Counted from the stretch's first letter, positions 34,071-42,752 are shown. The stretch is DNA of 64,000 nucleotides from Streptomyces uncialis (GCF_001905345.1 NZ_LFBV01000010.1:744980-808979), one strand, 5' to 3'. Notes: generated by a model from the sequence alone, not told the origin. Translations and numbers: made by a program.

Positions 34071-35861
34071 TCACACGTTCGGCGGGGCGCCGTCGATCGG
34101 GCGGCCCAGCAGCCCGGGACGCCGCTGCCAGGGCAGCGGGCCCGTGGGCGGCCGGTACTGGACGCCGAGGGCGTCGAGCCGCCGGTAGTGCTCGGTCATC
34201 CGTGCCTCGAAGCCGTCGAAGTCCCGGTCGGCGGAGGCGGGCAGCGCGCTCCAGGCGACCTCGGCGAACGCGGCCAGCCGCGGGTAGACCTGGTAGTCCA
34301 CGCGCGCGGGGCCCTCCATCACCTCGGTCCACACATTGGCCTGGGTGCCCAGCACATGACGGGCCTCCTCAGGGGTGAGCTCCGGCGGCACCGGCTCGAA
34401 GCGGTACACGTCCTCCAGGGTGCGCACGAACCCGATCGGGACCGGCTCGTCGGCGCCGCCGCTCTGCCGGTGGTCCAGGTACACCTGCTGCTCCGGGCAC
34501 ATGATGACGTCGTGGCCCGCGCGCGCGGCCGTGATGCCGCCGCCGTAGCCGCGCCAGGAGGAGACCACCGCGCCGGGCGCGAGACCGCCTTCCAGGATCT
34601 CGTCCCAGCCGATGAGACGGCGTCCGCGCGCGGAGAGCCAGGTGTCGAAGTGCCGGATGAACCAGGACTGGAGTTCGTCCTCGTCCCTCAGGCCGAGTTC
34701 CTTGATGCGGGCCTGCGCCGCCGGGGACTCCTTCCACTGGTCCTTGGGGCACTCGTCGCCGCCCATGTGGATGAACGGCGTGTGGTCCGCGGGGAAGAGT
34801 TCGAGGACTTCCTCCAGCACACCCTCGAAGAAGCGGAGGGTGTTGTCGGTGGGGGCGAGTACGTTGGGACTGACGCCCCAGTTGTCCCAGACGGAGAGGG
34901 AGGCCGTGTCCACGACATCGGTGTTGCCGAGTTCCGGGTACGCGGTGATGGCGGCCTGCGAGTGCCCGGGTACGTCGATCTCCGGGATGACACGGATATG
35001 GCGTTCGGCCGCGTAGGCCACGATCTCCCGGATGTCTTCCTGGGTGTAGAAGCCACCATGGGGCTTGTCGTCCCACAGCGGGGACGCCCGGTGGCCCCAT
35101 TTGGTGCGGGAGCGCCAGGCGCCGTCCTGGGTGAGCTTCGGGTAGCGCTTGATCTCGACGCGCCAGCCCTGGTCGTCGGTGAGATGGAAATGGAAGACGT
35201 TCAGCTTGTGCGCGGCCAGCAGGTCGAGATGGCGGAGCACCCCGTCCTTCGGGGTGAAGTGGCGTGACACGTCGAGCATCATGCCGCGCCAGCCGAAGCG
35301 CGGCGCGTCCTCGACGGTGAGCCGGGGCAGCGTCCAGGTCCGGTCGCGGTCCAGGGGCGCGCGGCGGTAGGCGTCGGCGCCGAGCAGCTGACGCAGGCTC
35401 TGGGCGCCGTAGAAGACACCGGCGGCGCTGCCGCCCTCGATCCGGGCCGCCGGGGCGGCCACGGTGAGCCGGTAGCCCTCCCGGGGCAGTTCGGGGTCGA
35501 CGGCCAGGGCCAGCCGGTCCAGCCGGTCCGGCGCCGAGGGGTCCGCGACCGGGGCGGTGGAGTCCGCGGGGGCCTCGCCGAGGGGCAGTCCGGTGGCGGC
35601 TCCCAGGTGGGCGCGCAGCCAGCGGGCGACCCCCTCCGTACCGGGTCCGGTCACCAGCAGGGTGCCGTCGTGCAGGGCCACGGGGACCTCGCCCGTGCGC
35701 TCCAGCCGCAGCGGCGCGGGCAGCAGCGCCCCGTCCGGTGCGGCGCTCCCGGCGGCCCCGGTCCCGGTCCCGCTCGTGTCCGTCACTGTGTCACCCGTCA
35801 TCTCGTCACCCGTCCCGTGTCCGTCGTGTCCGTCGTGGTCGTCCGTCGTGGTGCCAGTCAT
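34071..35861 (-). CDS. Beta-N-acetylhexosaminidase, GH20, probably cytoplasmic
   Basis: A 596-residue glycoside hydrolase family 20 enzyme. After an Asp/Thr/Gly-rich tail come the small alpha/beta GH20b domain (about 45-165) and the (beta/alpha)8 catalytic domain from WRGMMLDVSRHF. HLTDDQGWR is present, and the catalytic Asp-Glu pair lies in HMGGDECPK (Asp369, Glu370). The enzyme removes terminal N-acetylglucosamine or N-acetylgalactosamine by substrate-assisted catalysis. No signal peptide is seen, so it should act inside the cell on imported chitobiose or other N-acetylated oligosaccharides. It is the last gene of an ABC-import operon. The exact start is unsure, because several in-frame Met codons fall in the low-complexity tail. 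Confidence 0.93.
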   Translation of the reverse strand: MTGTTTDDHDGHDGHGTGDEMTGDTVTDTSGTGTGAAGSAAPDGALLPAPLRLERTGEVPVALHDGTLLVTGPGTEGVARWLRAHLGAATGLPLGEAPADSTAPVADPSAPDRLDRLALAVDPELPREGYRLTVAAPAARIEGGSAAGVFYGAQSLRQLLGADAYRRAPLDRDRTWTLPRLTVEDAPRFGWRGMMLDVSRHFTPKDGVLRHLDLLAAHKLNVFHFHLTDDQGWRVEIKRYPKLTQDGAWRSRTKWGHRASPLWDDKPHGGFYTQEDIREIVAYAAERHIRVIPEIDVPGHSQAAITAYPELGNTDVVDTASLSVWDNWGVSPNVLAPTDNTLRFFEGVLEEVLELFPADHTPFIHMGGDECPKDQWKESPAAQARIKELGLRDEDELQSWFIRHFDTWLSARGRRLIGWDEILEGGLAPGAVVSSWRGYGGGITAARAGHDVIMCPEQQVYLDHRQSGGADEPVPIGFVRTLEDVYRFEPVPPELTPEEARHVLGTQANVWTEVMEGPARVDYQVYPRLAAFAEVAWSALPASADRDFDGFEARMTEHYRRLDALGVQYRPPTGPLPWQRRPGLLGRPIDGAPPNV

Positions 35862-36011
35862 GTCACTCGCGTCACTCGTGTCATTGGTGGTCCGTCCCGG
35901 CCGTCACAGCGGCGTCAGTCCCTTCCGGTGCCCCCGAGGGGCCCGTCTCGTCCGGGGTCCCGCCGGGGCGGCGGGACCTTCGCGTCGGCCTTCCCGGCGG
36001 CCTCGGTCCTG

Positions 36012-36929
36012 TCAGTCCTTGACCGCGCCGCCGAGCCCGGACACCAGGCGGCGCTGCACCAGGACGAAGAAGATCAGTACCGGAATGGTCATCACTGTAG
36101 AGGCCGCCATGATTCCGCCCCAGTCGTTCTCGTCCGGTTTGAAGAAGACGAGCAGGGCCATCGGCAGCGTGGATTGCGAAGTGTCGCTGATGATGAAGGA
36201 CTTGGCGAAGAGGAAGTCGTTCCACGCGGAGATGAACGAGAACACACTCGTCGCCACGAGTCCCGGGAAGACCAGCGGGAAGAGGATCTGCCAGAGGAAT
36301 CGGGTGCGGCTCGCCCCGTCGAGTGCGGCGGCCTCCTCCAGGGCTTCCGGTACGGCCTTCACGAATCCTCTGAGCATCCAGATCGCGAACGGCAGCGAGA
36401 ACGCGATGTGCGGCAGGATCAGGGCGCCCAGGGTGTTCAGCTGGCCGAGGTCCCGCATCTGGAAGAACAGCGGAATGGCGAGGGCCTCCATCGGCACCAT
36501 CTGGGCGATGAGGAACATGATGAGCAGCGTGGTGCGGAACTTGAACTTGAATCGTGTGACGGCGGTCGCCGCCAGGAATGCGATGACCGAGGAAATGAGC
36601 ACCACGGATACCGCGACGACCACACTGTTGAGGAAGTAGCGGCCGAATTCCTCCTGCTGGAACAGCCGCCGGAAGGAGTCCAGCGACGGGCTCAGCGTCC
36701 AGGGCCGGGGATTCGTGGACTCGATCTCCCCGGCGGGCTTGAACGCGGAGAGCACCATCCAGTAGAGCGGGAACGCGACCACCACGGCGATCACGAGCGC
36801 GGCGAGTTCCGCCGCCAGCCGCCACGGCCTGCGGACCAGTCCGCCGAGGCGCGAGGTCCCCGCGGCGCGTCCCTCGCCTTTCGTGCCGTCCGTCCTGGGA
36901 CCGCCTCCGTGCACCGCCGTCCCGCTCAC
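36012..36929 (-). CDS. Carbohydrate ABC transporter permease, MalG type
   Basis: A 305-residue inner-membrane permease with about six helices. The first is AELAALVIAVVVAFPLYWMVLSAF, and the BPD_transp_1 domain carries the ATPase-contact EAA loop EALEEAAALDGASRTRFLWQILFPLVFPGL. The PLYWMVLSAFKP start and the C-terminal FVLVQRRLVSGLGGAVKD are typical of MalG/LacG-like subunits of CUT1 sugar importers. The GTG start overlaps the stop of the companion permease by 4 bases. The 150 bases between its stop and the hexosaminidase start hold repetitive sequence but no promoter that I recognise, so the hexosaminidase is probably in the same operon. Confidence 0.93.
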   Translation of the reverse strand: MSGTAVHGGGPRTDGTKGEGRAAGTSRLGGLVRRPWRLAAELAALVIAVVVAFPLYWMVLSAFKPAGEIESTNPRPWTLSPSLDSFRRLFQQEEFGRYFLNSVVVAVSVVLISSVIAFLAATAVTRFKFKFRTTLLIMFLIAQMVPMEALAIPLFFQMRDLGQLNTLGALILPHIAFSLPFAIWMLRGFVKAVPEALEEAAALDGASRTRFLWQILFPLVFPGLVATSVFSFISAWNDFLFAKSFIISDTSQSTLPMALLVFFKPDENDWGGIMAASTVMTIPVLIFFVLVQRRLVSGLGGAVKD

Positions 36930-37912
36930 AGTTCCTCCCCCTGCCGCCGCAGCAGCCGCAGATAGACGAGCGTGACCGCGAGCAGGATCAGCAGCATGAC
37001 GATGCCGATGGCGGCACCCAGGCTGTACTGCGAGGACGCGAACGCCTTTTGATACGCGTACACATTGAGGACGAGGTTCTGGCCGGCGATACCGCCGCCG
37101 CCCGTCATCACATAGATCTGGGTGAAGACCTTGAAGTCCCAGATGATGGACTGGATGGTGACGACCACCAGGATCGGGCGCAGCATCGGCGCGAGCACCG
37201 ACCGCCAGATCCGCCACTGCGAGGCGCCGTCCAGGGACGCCGCCTCCAGGACCTCGCTGGGCACCGCGCGGATTCCCGCGTACACGGTGACCATCACGAA
37301 CGGGAACGAGCACCAGACCACTTCGAACAGGACGAGCGCGAAGGCGCTGTACCGGTCGTAGGTCCAGGAGTGGTCGCCCAGTCCGAGGAGTTTGTTGACG
37401 GGGCCGAAGTCCTGGTCGAAGAGGAACATCCACACCGTGGAGCCGGTGATCGCGGGGGTCGCCCAGGCGCCGAGCGAGGCCATCATCAGGATGAGCCTCG
37501 GCACCGCGCGGATACGGGTCAGCAGGACGGCGAGCGCGCAGCCGACGGCGAGGGTGGAGATCACACAGGCGGCGGCGAAGACGACCGTGGCGGTCAGGAC
37601 CTGCCAGAACTGCTCGTCGCGGAAGAGCTCCGCGTAGTTGCCGAAGCCCTTGAAGGTGGTGGGTTCACCACCGCTGACCTGGGCCTGGGTGTACTCCAGG
37701 AAGGAGATCAGGCCGAGCTGGTAGATGGGGTAGGCGAGCAGTGCGGCCAGGACGACCAGGGCGGGCGCGAGGTAGAGCCAGGGGGTCCAGGCCGGACCGC
37801 GGCGCCCGGGGGGCCGCTTGCGGACCCGGCGGGGGCCCGGCGCGGACCCGCCGGGCCCCCGCCCCGCCGCGGTGGGCCCGTCGGGCTTGCTGAGTGTGAT
37901 GTCGTGCGTCAT
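36926..37912 (-). CDS. Carbohydrate ABC transporter permease, MalF type
   Basis: A 328-residue inner-membrane permease with a basic, Pro-rich cytoplasmic head of about 40 residues. WLYLAPALVVLAALLAYPIYQLGLISF follows as the first helix, and the EAA loop is VPSEVLEAASLDGASQWRIWRSVLAPMLRPI. It is the MalF-like partner in a CUT1 sugar importer. The ATPase is missing from the locus; in Streptomyces many CUT1 importers share the single multitasking ATPase MsiK, and I infer the same here. The gene follows the binding-protein gene by 16 bases. Confidence 0.93.
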   Translation of the reverse strand: MTHDITLSKPDGPTAAGRGPGGSAPGPRRVRKRPPGRRGPAWTPWLYLAPALVVLAALLAYPIYQLGLISFLEYTQAQVSGGEPTTFKGFGNYAELFRDEQFWQVLTATVVFAAACVISTLAVGCALAVLLTRIRAVPRLILMMASLGAWATPAITGSTVWMFLFDQDFGPVNKLLGLGDHSWTYDRYSAFALVLFEVVWCSFPFVMVTVYAGIRAVPSEVLEAASLDGASQWRIWRSVLAPMLRPILVVVTIQSIIWDFKVFTQIYVMTGGGGIAGQNLVLNVYAYQKAFASSQYSLGAAIGIVMLLILLAVTLVYLRLLRRQGEEL

Positions 37913-37928
37913 CGGTCGGCGGTCCGGT

Positions 37929-39284
37929 TCAGCCCGCGGTACCGAAGGCGTCGTCCATCTTCTTCGCCGCGTCCTTGGCGGCGGCGGCGACGTCCTTGCG
38001 GCCGCTGACGACCTCCTGGAACATCGTCGGCAGCACCAGCGAGGCGTCGATCTGGCCCCAGGCGGGCGAGGCGGGGACGAACTTGGCGCCCGAGGCGAGG
38101 GTGTCGATGAACGGCTTGATGAAGGGCTTGTTCTTCGCGGCATCCTCACGGACATCGGTGTAGGTGGGCAGGAAGCCCATCGCGTCGAAGAGTTCGCCCT
38201 GCGTCTTCTTGTCCGCGAGCTCCTTCATCAGCTCCACGGCCAGGGTGCGGCGCGGGGTGCTCTTGAGGACGCCGACGTTGTTGCCGCCCGCGAAGGCGGG
38301 GGCGATGTCGCCCTCCTTGACGCCCGGCAGCGGGACGACGGCGTAGTTGCCCTTGACCTTGCCCGCCTCGACGGCGGCGTGGCTGAAGTCGCCGCCTATC
38401 GCCATACCGGCCTTGCCGGACGCGAAGGCGGTGACGGTGTCGTTGCCGCCCATGCCCGCGCACTTGGAGGCCGGACAGTTGTCGTCGCCGAAGAGCGAGG
38501 TGTACGCCTTGATGCCCTTCTGGGCGGCGGCGCTGTCGATGGCCGAGCGGTACGTGCCGCCGGACTCGGTGGCGATGTTGCCGTCGTGGGACCAGAGGAA
38601 GGGCATCGCGCCGTAGGTGTAGGCGCCGCCGACCGCGAGACCGTACAGCTCGGGCTTCTCCGCGCGGATCTTCTTGGCGGTGCTGATGAGCTCGGCCTGG
38701 GTCTTCGGGACGTCGAGGCCGAGGTCCTTGAAGATGTCGGTGCGGTAGTAGAGCGCGCGCACACCGACGAAGTAGGGGGCGCCGTACACCTTGCCGTCGA
38801 CGGTGACCGACTCACGGGCGGTGGGGTCGGTGTCCTTGGACTCGGTCCACTCGCCGAACTCCTTCGTGATGTCGGCGAGTCCGCCGTCCTTCACATAGCC
38901 GGCGGTGTCGGTGTTGCCGTACTCGATGATGTCGGGGGCGCTCTTGGGGTCGTTGAACGCGGCCTTGATCTTCTCGGCGCGGGTCTCCACCGGGATGTAC
39001 TCGACCTTGACGTCGGCGCCGTCGTTGGCCTTCTTGAAGTCGGCCACCGCGCGGTCGACGACCTCCTGCTTCGGCTTGTTGTTGACCTCCTGGAAGAGCC
39101 AGACCCGCAGCGTGCCGGTCTTCTCGTCCTTGTCGGAACCGCTGTCGGAGGTCTGCGGAGCGCAGGCCGTCGCCGTCAGACCGGCCACGAGCAGCGCGGC
39201 GACGGCCGCGCGGCGGGCGTGGGAGGTGGAGCTGCGGGGCGTGGTGGGCGTCGCCCGGTGCACGAACTTCAGTGAGACCTTCAT
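37929..39284 (-). CDS. Sugar-binding lipoprotein of a CUT1 ABC importer
   Basis: A 451-residue extracellular solute-binding protein (SBP_bac_1/8 type). A Tat/Sec-like signal (HARRAAVAALLVAGLTATAC) leads to the probable lipid-bearing Cys41, although the lipobox ATAC lacks the usual Leu at -3. The mature domain shows TGTLRVWLFQEVNNKPKQEVVDRAVADFKKAN, DIIEYGNTDTAGYV, APYFVGVRALYYRTDIF and GKAGMAIGGDFSHAA, a pattern of maltose- or chitooligosaccharide-binding proteins. The linked GH20 enzyme and the upstream DasR-like sites point to N-acetylglucosamine-containing ligands. The ATG was chosen for its GGAGGATCG site. Confidence 0.92.
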   Translation of the reverse strand: MKVSLKFVHRATPTTPRSSTSHARRAAVAALLVAGLTATACAPQTSDSGSDKDEKTGTLRVWLFQEVNNKPKQEVVDRAVADFKKANDGADVKVEYIPVETRAEKIKAAFNDPKSAPDIIEYGNTDTAGYVKDGGLADITKEFGEWTESKDTDPTARESVTVDGKVYGAPYFVGVRALYYRTDIFKDLGLDVPKTQAELISTAKKIRAEKPELYGLAVGGAYTYGAMPFLWSHDGNIATESGGTYRSAIDSAAAQKGIKAYTSLFGDDNCPASKCAGMGGNDTVTAFASGKAGMAIGGDFSHAAVEAGKVKGNYAVVPLPGVKEGDIAPAFAGGNNVGVLKSTPRRTLAVELMKELADKKTQGELFDAMGFLPTYTDVREDAAKNKPFIKPFIDTLASGAKFVPASPAWGQIDASLVLPTMFQEVVSGRKDVAAAAKDAAKKMDDAFGTAG

Positions 39285-39303
39285 CGAGCGATCCTCCGAG
39301 TCA

Positions 39304-39322
39304 CGTTGCAATATGCGCAACG
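39304..39322. promoter_or_regulatory. Perfect inverted repeat, LacI-type operator candidate
   Basis: CGTTGCAATATGCGCAACG: 6-bp arms around 7 bases, centred about 29 bases upstream of the binding-protein start. TTGC-N7-GCAA palindromes of this size are typical targets of LacI-family sugar repressors. No LacI gene lies in the operon, so the repressor, if any, is encoded elsewhere. Confidence 0.6.
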
Positions 39323-39377
39323 GGTGTTTCGCGGTGCACAACATGACGGAGGCTAAGGGGACATCAGGGGTCCGACA

Positions 39378-39393
39378 AGTGGTCTCAACCAGT
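39378..39393. promoter_or_regulatory. DasR-responsive element (dre)-like site
   Basis: AGTGGTCTCAACCAGT matches 13 of 16 positions of the dre consensus ACTGGTCTAGACCAGT, including both outer GGTCT/ACCAGT arms. It lies 94 bases upstream of the binding-protein start codon. DasR is the GntR-family repressor of chitin and N-acetylglucosamine genes in Streptomyces, released by glucosamine-6-phosphate. Confidence 0.7.
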
Positions 39394-39454
39394 CCGTGAC
39401 CGAAGAAAGCATCCCGCGCAACGGCGAAGGTGATTTGCCGGGGTTTGTCGACCG

Positions 39455-39470
39455 ATAGGTCTGGACCACC
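39455..39470. promoter_or_regulatory. Second, weaker dre-like site
   Basis: ATAGGTCTGGACCACC matches 11 of 16 consensus positions; the central GGTCT-GACCA core is intact except for one base. It is about 80 bp upstream of the stronger site. Paired sites are known at some DasR targets, but on its own this match is weak. Confidence 0.4.
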
Positions 39471-39489
39471 GCAGGTAAAGGGCGGACCA

Positions 39490-39740
39490 CGCGGGTTTAG
39501 AACCGGACAGTGCGGGTTTCAGGACAGGCAGACGCGGGTCCGGGGCGGCGCGGGTCCGCGGCGAACGCAAGGTCCGGGGCGAACGCAAGGCCCAAGGCGG
39601 TGCGGTCCCGGCGGCGCAGGCCCCGGGACAGCGCGGGTTCACGGCGAACGCAACGCCCAGGGCGGCGCGGACCCAGGGCGAGCGCACGGGCTCAGGGCGG
39701 ACGCAAGGACTAAGGACGAACGCAAGGGCTCAGGTCCGGG
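39490..39740. repeat. Degenerate repeats between the sugar operon and the DUF3039 gene
   Basis: About ten irregular units around GGCGAACGCAAGG and GCGGGTTCAGG/GCGGGTTTAGA. All reading frames across it are low-complexity. No gene is supported. It separates the sugar operon control region from the terminator of the DUF3039 gene. Confidence 0.5.
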
Positions 39741-39790
39741 ACGGGGTTCCCCCGCGCCCGCGAAGGCGCGGTGCCGGGTTCCGGACAGAC

Positions 39791-39845
39791 CGACGGGCCC
39801 CGGGGGCGGCCACCCGTGCGCGGTGGTCGCCCCCGGGGCCCGTCG
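39791..39845 (-). terminator. Very strong stem-loop terminator of the DUF3039 gene
   Basis: An 18-bp perfect stem (CGACGGGCCCCGGGGGCG with its complement), extended by six more pairs including one G-T, around a 7-base loop. It begins 67 bases past the DUF3039 stop on the minus strand. It would insulate the sugar operon from upstream transcription. Confidence 0.9.
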
Positions 39846-39911
39846 GCCCCACGCCCGCGGTCCCGCCCGGGGGACGGGGCGGAAACGCGCCCCCGCCAGG
39901 GGGCGCCGGGG

Positions 39912-40208
39912 CTACTTCTTGTCCTTGCCGTTCTTGTCGTTCTTGCCGCCGCCGATGCCCATGGACTCGTAGATCTCCTTGCACATCGGGCACACCGGGT
40001 ACTTCTTCGGGTCGCGGCCCGGCACCCACACCTTGCCGCAGAGCGCGACGACGGGCGTGCCGTCGAGCGCGCTCGCCATGATCTTGTCCTTCTGGACGTA
40101 GTGGGCGAAGCGCTCGTGATCACCGTCACCGTGCGAAGTCCGCGGCGTCGGCTCGACGAGGGTTCCCGTACCAGTCCCGCGCTCGGGCTCGGGCTCAAGA
40201 GTGCTCAT
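39912..40208 (-). CDS. DUF3039 family small zinc-ribbon-like protein
   Basis: A 98-residue cytosolic protein of the actinobacterial DUF3039 family. A variable acidic/Thr-Gly N-terminus is followed by DHERFAHYVQKDKIMASALDGTPVVALCGKVWVPGRDPKKYPVCPMCKEIYE. The Cys in LCGK together with CPMC could bind one zinc ion with another ligand. The tail is Lys/Gly-rich. The ATG giving MSTLEPEPE was chosen; upstream extension is not conserved-looking. The role is unknown. It lies 85 bases from the YqgE gene on the same strand. Confidence 0.85.
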   Translation of the reverse strand: MSTLEPEPERGTGTGTLVEPTPRTSHGDGDHERFAHYVQKDKIMASALDGTPVVALCGKVWVPGRDPKKYPVCPMCKEIYESMGIGGGKNDKNGKDKK

Positions 40209-40293
40209 AGCAGCCAAGGGTACTGAAGCGCGCGGCCTTCCGATCCCCCGCCCGCCGGTCACCGGCCGGGCGGTGGCCGACGGGCGGGCACCG

Positions 40294-40866
40294 TCAGTTC
40301 AGCGACGGATCGTCCGGGTATGTCGCCACCATCGCCAGCTCACCGCGCTGGCGGCGCAGCACCTCGCGCCACAGCCGCTCCGGGACCGGCGAGGAGACGT
40401 CCCCCGGTTCCGACTCGACCACGTACCAGGCGCCGTCGCCCAGTTCGGCCTCCAGCTGGCCCGGTCCCCAGCCCGCGTACCCGGCGAAGATCCGCAGCGA
40501 GCCCAGCGCCGCGGCCAGCAGCTCGGGCGGGGCCTCCAGATCGACCAGGCCGATCGCGCCGTGCACCCGCCGCCAGCCGAGCGGCGCCCGCTCCGCCGAT
40601 GCGCCGCCGGGGATGACGGCGACACCGAGCGCGGAGTCGAGGGAGACGGGACCGCCCTGGAAGACGACGCCCGGCTCACCGGCCAGCTCGCCCCAGCCCT
40701 CCAGGATGTCGCCGACGCCCACGGGCGTGGGCCGGTTGAGGACCACGCCGAGCGAGCCCTCCTCGTCGTGGTCGAGGAGCAGCACCACCGCGCGGTCGAA
40801 GTTCGGGTCCGCCAGGGCGGGCGTGGCCACGAGCAACCGCCCTGTGAGCGAGGACACCTCGGTCAT
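40294..40866 (-). CDS. YqgE/AlgH family protein (UPF0301)
   Basis: A 190-residue cytosolic protein of the DUF179 family: SLTGRLLVATPALADPNFDRAVVLLLDHDEEGSLGVVLNRP at the start, VFQGGPVSLDSALGV in the middle and RIFAGYAGWGPGQLEAELGDGAWYVV towards the end, all hallmark blocks. The family is widespread and its molecular role is unsettled. An ATG three codons upstream (40875) is also possible. The gene is divergent from murA across about 320 bases. Confidence 0.93.
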   Translation of the reverse strand: MTEVSSLTGRLLVATPALADPNFDRAVVLLLDHDEEGSLGVVLNRPTPVGVGDILEGWGELAGEPGVVFQGGPVSLDSALGVAVIPGGASAERAPLGWRRVHGAIGLVDLEAPPELLAAALGSLRIFAGYAGWGPGQLEAELGDGAWYVVESEPGDVSSPVPERLWREVLRRQRGELAMVATYPDDPSLN

Positions 40867-41189
40867 GGATGACATGATCCCGCATCTTCCCCGTACACGG
40901 GGAGCCAACTCCCGTACCCGGGTGAACACGGGCCGGCGCGCACACCCCGTAGCCAGGTGGACGCCCCACGGGCGGCTGTCCCGTACCCGGCCGGAAGCGG
41001 CCCGGGGGGCGCCGCGGCGGCCGGGCGCGCGACCTCCGGAAGGTCACGGGGGGTGGCCGGTGGTGAGCGTTCCGTGTTGTGGCCAAGTCATGACGCCCTT
41101 GGACCCCCCATGGGCTTACAGAAGGGGGGTACACGGCCATTACGCTTGCTGCTCGGCCCCCTGCCCGTCTCACCCGGAACGCGAGATAC

Positions 41190-42533
41190 ATGACCGTCAC
41201 CGACGATGTCCTGCTTGTCCATGGCGGAACCCCGCTGGAGGGCGAGATCCGTGTCCGCGGCGCGAAGAACCTCGTGCCGAAGGCCATGGTCGCCGCGCTG
41301 CTCGGCAGCGGCCCCAGCAGACTGCGCAACGTTCCGGACATCCGTGATGTCAGGGTCGTCCGCGGTCTGCTCCAGCTCCACGGCGTGACGGTCCGCCCCG
41401 GTGAGGAACCGGGCGAACTTGTCCTCGACCCGACCCATGTGGAGAGCGCGAACGTCGCCGACATCGACGCCCACGCGGGTTCGTCGCGCATCCCCATCCT
41501 GTTCTGCGGCCCGCTGCTGCACCGGCTGGGCCACGCGTTCATCCCCGGTCTCGGCGGCTGCGACATCGGTGGCCGCCCCATCGACTTCCACTTCGACGTG
41601 CTGCGCCAGTTCGGCGCGCGGATCGAGAAGCGGGACGACGGCCAGTACCTGGAGGCCCCGCAGCGGCTGCGCGGCACCAAGATCCGGCTGCCGTACCCGT
41701 CCGTGGGCGCCACCGAGCAGGTGCTGCTGACGGCGGTGCTCGCCGAGGGCGTCACGGAGCTCTCGAACGCGGCCGTGGAGCCGGAGATCGAGGACCTGAT
41801 CTGCGTGCTCCAGAAGATGGGCGCGATCATCGCCATGGACACGGACCGCACGATCCGTGTCACCGGTGTGGACGAGCTCGGCGGATACAACCACGCGGCC
41901 CTCTCGGACCGGCTGGAGGCCGCCTCCTGGGCGTCCGCCGCGCTGGCCACGGAGGGGAACGTCTATGTCAAGGGCGCGCAGCAGCGGTCCATGATGACGT
42001 TCCTGAACACCTACCGGAAGGTGGGCGGTGCCTTCGAGATCGATGACGAGGGCATCCGGTTCTGGCACCCGGGCGGCACGCTCGACGCCATCGCGCTGGA
42101 GACCGATGTGCACCCCGGTTTCCAGACGGACTGGCAGCAGCCGCTGGTGGTCGCGCTGACCCAGGCGACGGGTCTGTCGATCATCCACGAGACGGTGTAC
42201 GAGTCGCGGCTCGGTTTCACCTCGGCGCTCAACCAGATGGGTGCGCACATCCAGCTGTACCGGGAGTGCCTGGGCGGTTCCGACTGCCGGTTCGGGCAGC
42301 GCAACTTCCTGCACTCGGCGGTCGTGTCGGGGCCCACCCGGCTCCAGGGCGCGGATCTCGTCATCCCGGACCTGCGGGGCGGTTTCTCGTACCTGATCGC
42401 CGCGCTCGCCGCGCAGGGCACGTCCCGGGTGCACGGGATCGAGCTGATCAACCGGGGTTACGAGAACTTCATGGCCAAGCTCAACGACCTCGGCGCGAAG
42501 GTGGAGCTGCCGGGCCGGACGACGGCGGACTGA
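41190..42533 (+). CDS. murA: UDP-N-acetylglucosamine 1-carboxyvinyltransferase
   Basis: A 447-residue enzyme of the EPSP-synthase fold that transfers enolpyruvate from phosphoenolpyruvate to UDP-N-acetylglucosamine, the first committed step of peptidoglycan synthesis. The conserved Lys-Asn pair is at GAKN (Lys26), and the catalytic loop reads LGGCDIGGRPID with Cys124, equivalent to E. coli Cys115. Many fosfomycin-resistant actinobacteria have Asp at that place; here Cys is kept, followed by Asp. ATEQVLLTAVLAEG and the C-terminal RGGFSYLIAALAAQGTSRV are family blocks. The ATG lacks a strong ribosome-binding site (GCGAGA 6 bases before). Confidence 0.96.
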   Translation: MTVTDDVLLVHGGTPLEGEIRVRGAKNLVPKAMVAALLGSGPSRLRNVPDIRDVRVVRGLLQLHGVTVRPGEEPGELVLDPTHVESANVADIDAHAGSSRIPILFCGPLLHRLGHAFIPGLGGCDIGGRPIDFHFDVLRQFGARIEKRDDGQYLEAPQRLRGTKIRLPYPSVGATEQVLLTAVLAEGVTELSNAAVEPEIEDLICVLQKMGAIIAMDTDRTIRVTGVDELGGYNHAALSDRLEAASWASAALATEGNVYVKGAQQRSMMTFLNTYRKVGGAFEIDDEGIRFWHPGGTLDAIALETDVHPGFQTDWQQPLVVALTQATGLSIIHETVYESRLGFTSALNQMGAHIQLYRECLGGSDCRFGQRNFLHSAVVSGPTRLQGADLVIPDLRGGFSYLIAALAAQGTSRVHGIELINRGYENFMAKLNDLGAKVELPGRTTAD

Positions 42534-42691
42534 GCCCCGCGCGGACCGGGCCGGGCCACTTGGGCCCGGTCGGCGCGGTCGGCCCGCAGGCGGCCCGCTG
42601 AGGCCGTTGTACGGGCCATCCGGCGCGTGGCCCCGGCCTGTGGGCCGGGTACGCCCGGAAGAAGTCCGGCGGGAACGGCGGGAACAACGAC

Positions 42692-42721
42692 GGGGCGGCA
42701 CCCGGTACCGGGTGCCGCCCC
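42692..42721. terminator. Perfect palindromic terminator between murA and hup
   Basis: A 30-base perfect palindrome, GGGGCGGCACCCGGT with its complement ACCGGGTGCCGCCCC, giving a tight hairpin. It lies between the convergent murA and hup genes and should stop transcription from both sides. Confidence 0.9.
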
Positions 42722-42752
42722 TTCACCGTTCAAGGTGAGGATGCCTCGGGGC

